A DNA stretch of 64,000 nt from Cupriavidus pauculus (GTDB lineage: Bacteria > Pseudomonadota > Gammaproteobacteria > Burkholderiales > Burkholderiaceae). The position numbers and the translations under genes are program-made. Below the pieces are notes generated by a model. It was not told where the DNA came from. It was given only the letters and a program-made list of their open reading frames with translations, and did not search any database. Shown here one piece after another: positions 61,834 through 64,000 of this stretch. Numbering within the stretch: the stretch's first letter is position 1; each line of letters begins with the position of its first letter. The stretch is from positions 124,001 through 188,000 of the forward strand of contig NZ_VZOW01000003.1 of assembly GCF_008801835.1 (NCBI RefSeq), written 5' to 3'.

Positions 61834-62787
61834 TCAGTTGTCTTTCGGCGGCGTGCGGGGGCCGGGCGCGTTGTCGGGCATCGCCTCCACGTGATAGTCC
61901 GGCAACGCGCTGCCGCAATGCTTGCAGTAATGCGCGTCGGGCTCGTGGCCCTCGGTCAGGCAGTGTTCGCACGAGCGCGTGGTCAGCGGCCGCTTGATGA
62001 TGCTGGCGGCCAGTTCCGCGCCGACGATGCCGGTCGGGAATGCGATGATTCCGTAGCCCAGCAGGATCGTCAGCGACGTGATGAACTGGCCTACCGGCGT
62101 CTTGGGCACGATGTCGCCAAAGCCCGTGGTGGTCAGCGTCACGATGGCCCAGTACATGCTGTGCGGAATGCTGGTGAAGCCGTTCTGCGGGCCTTCCACC
62201 ACGTACATCACGGTGCCGAGGATCACGGTGATGATGAACACCGTGCCGAGAAAAACGAAGATCTTGCGGCGGCTGTTGGCCAGTGCGCGCGCCAGGATCT
62301 CGGCTTCCTCGAAGTACACCGTCAGCTTGAGAATCCGAAAGACACGCATCAGACGCAGCAGGCGCACGTCGATCAGGAACGCAAGTTCGGGCACGAAGAA
62401 CGACGCCCACGTCGGCATGATCGAAATGAAATCGATCACGCCGTAGAAGCTCAGCGCGTAGCGCAGCGGCCGTTTCACCACGGACAGGCGCATGATGTAC
62501 TCGGCCGTGAACAGCAGCGTGAAGAGCCATTCGAGCACGGTGAACAATCCGCCAAGCCGCGCGTGGATTGATGGAATGCTGTCGAGCATTACCACGCCCA
62601 CGCTGGCGACGATGGCGATCAGCAAAAGCACGTCGAACAGCCGGCCCTGACGTGTGTCGGCTTCGAAGATGATGGTGTACCAGCGCTGGCGCCAGCCCGA
62701 TTCGGGCAGGCCCAGCCGTTGGCGGTTGAGCGCGGTCTGGTTGCGGTGCGGCATCTGGGAAATCAACGGTTTGCGCAGAGTCGACAT
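61834..62787 (-). CDS. Voltage-gated-type K+ channel with C-terminal zinc ribbon
   Basis: Six-helix ion transporter of the Kv/KvAP type, 317 residues. Voltage-sensor helix with repeated arginines (RLLRLMRVFRILKL), pore loop TLTTTGFGDIVP (filter TTGFGD rather than TVGYGD), then helix S6. After the membrane part, CEHC and CKHC about 12 residues apart form a likely zinc ribbon. Start at ATG 62787; GTG 62802 is also possible. Located between glcD and glcE on the same strand with short gaps. Confidence 0.88.
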   Translation of the reverse strand: MSTLRKPLISQMPHRNQTALNRQRLGLPESGWRQRWYTIIFEADTRQGRLFDVLLLIAIVASVGVVMLDSIPSIHARLGGLFTVLEWLFTLLFTAEYIMRLSVVKRPLRYALSFYGVIDFISIMPTWASFFVPELAFLIDVRLLRLMRVFRILKLTVYFEEAEILARALANSRRKIFVFLGTVFIITVILGTVMYVVEGPQNGFTSIPHSMYWAIVTLTTTGFGDIVPKTPVGQFITSLTILLGYGIIAFPTGIVGAELAASIIKRPLTTRSCEHCLTEGHEPDAHYCKHCGSALPDYHVEAMPDNAPGPRTPPKDN

Positions 62788-62826
62788 GCTGCCTGTGCCC
62801 ACCGGTGTGTGTGGATCAGGAACGGG

Positions 62827-64000
62827 TCAGAAACGTGGCAGATCGGGATGCGGCAGCAGTCCGCGGCTCACGTGCATCCTGCCGTATTCGGCGCAGCGTG
62901 CCAGCGTGGGAATGGCCTTGTCCGGATTCAGCAGCCGCGCCGGATCGAACGCCGCCTTCACGCCGAAGAACGCCTCGCATTCGGCGCGCGAGAACTGCAC
63001 GCACATCGAATTGAGTTTTTCTACGCCGACGCCGTGTTCGCCGGTCACCGTGCCGCCCAGTTCCACACAGGTTTCCAAAATGTCGGCGCCGAATAGTTCG
63101 GCGCGGTGCCATTGGTCGGCGTCAGCGCCGTCGAACAGGATCAGCGGGTGCATGTTGCCATCGCCGGCGTGAAACACGTTGATGCACCGCAACGCGTACT
63201 TCTGCTCCATCTGTTCGATGCGCTTGAGCAGCGTGCCGATATGCTTGCGCGGAATCGTGCCGTCCATGCAGTAGTAGTCGGGCGAGATGCGGCCCGCCGC
63301 GGGGAAGGCATTCTTGCGGCCGCTCCAGAAGCGCAGGCGTTCGGCTTCGCTTTGCGACACGGTGATGCGCGTGGCGCCCGACGCGCGCAGCACTTCGCTC
63401 ATGCGGCCGATTTCCTCGGCCACTTCCTCGGGCGTGCCGTCGGATTCGCACAACAGGATCGCCGCTGCGTCGAGGTCGTAGCCGGCCTTGACGAATTCCT
63501 CGACGGCGGCCGTGGCGGGCTTGTCCATCATCTCGAGTCCGGCAGGAATGATGCCGGCGGCGATCACGTCAGCCACGGCATTGCCGCCTTTTTCGACGTC
63601 GTCGAAGCTGGCCATGATGACTTGCGCCAGTTGCGGCTTGGGAATGAGCCGCACGGTGACTTCGGTTACCACGGCCAGCATGCCTTCGGAGCCGATGAGC
63701 GCGGCCAGCAGATCGAGCCCGGGCGCGTCGGGCGCTTCGGACCCGAATACCACCACATCGCCCTCCATCGTCACCGCGCGCACGCGCAGCACGTTGTGCA
63801 CGGTCAGGCCGTATTTCAGGCAATGCACGCCGCCCGAATTCTCCGCCACATTGCCGCCGATCGAGCAGGCGATTTGCGATGATGGATCGGGCGCGTAGTA
63901 GAGGTTGTGCGACGCCGCGGCCTCGGAGATCGCCAGGTTGCGCACGCCGGGCTGGACCACGGCCGTGCGCGAATAGGGATCGACCGACAGGATGCGCTTG
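62827..64000 (-). CDS. glcD: Glycolate oxidase FAD-binding subunit GlcD, C-terminal 390 residues
   Basis: Large FAD-dependent subunit that oxidises glycolate to glyoxylate. The gene runs off the right edge, so about 100 N-terminal residues are missing. Visible: VQPGVRNLAISEAA, DPSSQIACSIGGNVAENSGG (FAD binding), then HAGDGNMHPLILFD and GGTVTGEHGVGVEK near the C-terminus. The reading frame continues in phase to position 64000. First gene of the glcD-channel-glcE-glcF series. Confidence 0.94.
   Translation of the reverse strand, partial: KRILSVDPYSRTAVVQPGVRNLAISEAAASHNLYYAPDPSSQIACSIGGNVAENSGGVHCLKYGLTVHNVLRVRAVTMEGDVVVFGSEAPDAPGLDLLAALIGSEGMLAVVTEVTVRLIPKPQLAQVIMASFDDVEKGGNAVADVIAAGIIPAGLEMMDKPATAAVEEFVKAGYDLDAAAILLCESDGTPEEVAEEIGRMSEVLRASGATRITVSQSEAERLRFWSGRKNAFPAAGRISPDYYCMDGTIPRKHIGTLLKRIEQMEQKYALRCINVFHAGDGNMHPLILFDGADADQWHRAELFGADILETCVELGGTVTGEHGVGVEKLNSMCVQFSRAECEAFFGVKAAFDPARLLNPDKAIPTLARCAEYGRMHVSRGLLPHPDLPRF

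Overview
This is a GC-rich, gene-dense chromosomal segment from a betaproteobacterium of the Burkholderiaceae, most likely Cupriavidus or a close Ralstonia relative. The main evidence is the complete phcB-phcS-phcR-phcQ cluster (the 3-hydroxy-fatty-acid methyl ester quorum-sensing system of Ralstonia/Cupriavidus), together with the gene sets tkt-gapA, fur/bamE-dapB-leuS-lptE-holA-proA-hemJ, queA-tgt-yajC-secD-secF, yggS/pilT-pilU and glcD-E-F. Species cannot be fixed from the sequence alone. I saw no rRNA, tRNA, CRISPR array, transposase, integrase or phage gene; almost everything looks like core genome.

Layout. 1-4.1 kb: start of thiL (minus), maeB with a perfect palindromic operator on its promoter, then a secreted barnase-like RNase and a barstar-like inhibitor. 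4.2-7.0 kb (minus): spermidine-synthase-like protein, VOC protein, rsmE, yidB. 7.0-10.1 kb: tkt and gapA. 10.2-12.1 kb: flavin reductase and a LysR regulator broken by a frameshift. 12.2-22.5 kb: fur (minus), then bamE, dapB, leuS, lptE, holA, proA, hemJ, a DsbA-type isomerase and an rlmL-like methyltransferase. 22.6-27.0 kb (minus): an atypical orphan response regulator and the three-gene proton-translocating transhydrogenase (pntA1, pntA2, pntB). 27.3-31.1 kb: TorF-type porin, a small unknown protein, a DapA-superfamily enzyme, a Nudix hydrolase and mnmA. 31.2-35.7 kb: GST (minus), purB, then cytochrome b561 with two secreted YceI proteins.

36.1-41.0 kb: phcBSRQ, which couples a signal-synthesising methyltransferase to a membrane histidine kinase and two receiver proteins. 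41.1-46.9 kb (minus): queuosine genes queA and tgt, then yajC, secD and secF, with a large hairpin between yajC and secD. 47.1-51.4 kb: recG, oxyR, a small membrane protein and dps, an oxidative-stress group in which oxyR and the dps unit share an upstream motif. 51.5-56.4 kb: ubiA, proC and yggS (minus), pilT and pilU. 56.5-59.3 kb: glutathione peroxidase, then (minus) a WYL regulator with a VOC protein behind a palindrome, and lrgAB. 59.4-64 kb (minus): glycolate oxidase glcD-glcE-glcF, with a voltage-gated-type K+ channel gene inserted between glcD and glcE; glcD runs off the right edge.

The most interesting parts are the phc system, the orphan response regulator with an insertion inside its receiver domain, the yajC-secD hairpin and leader frame, the several clean palindromic operators, and the K+ channel in the glc operon.
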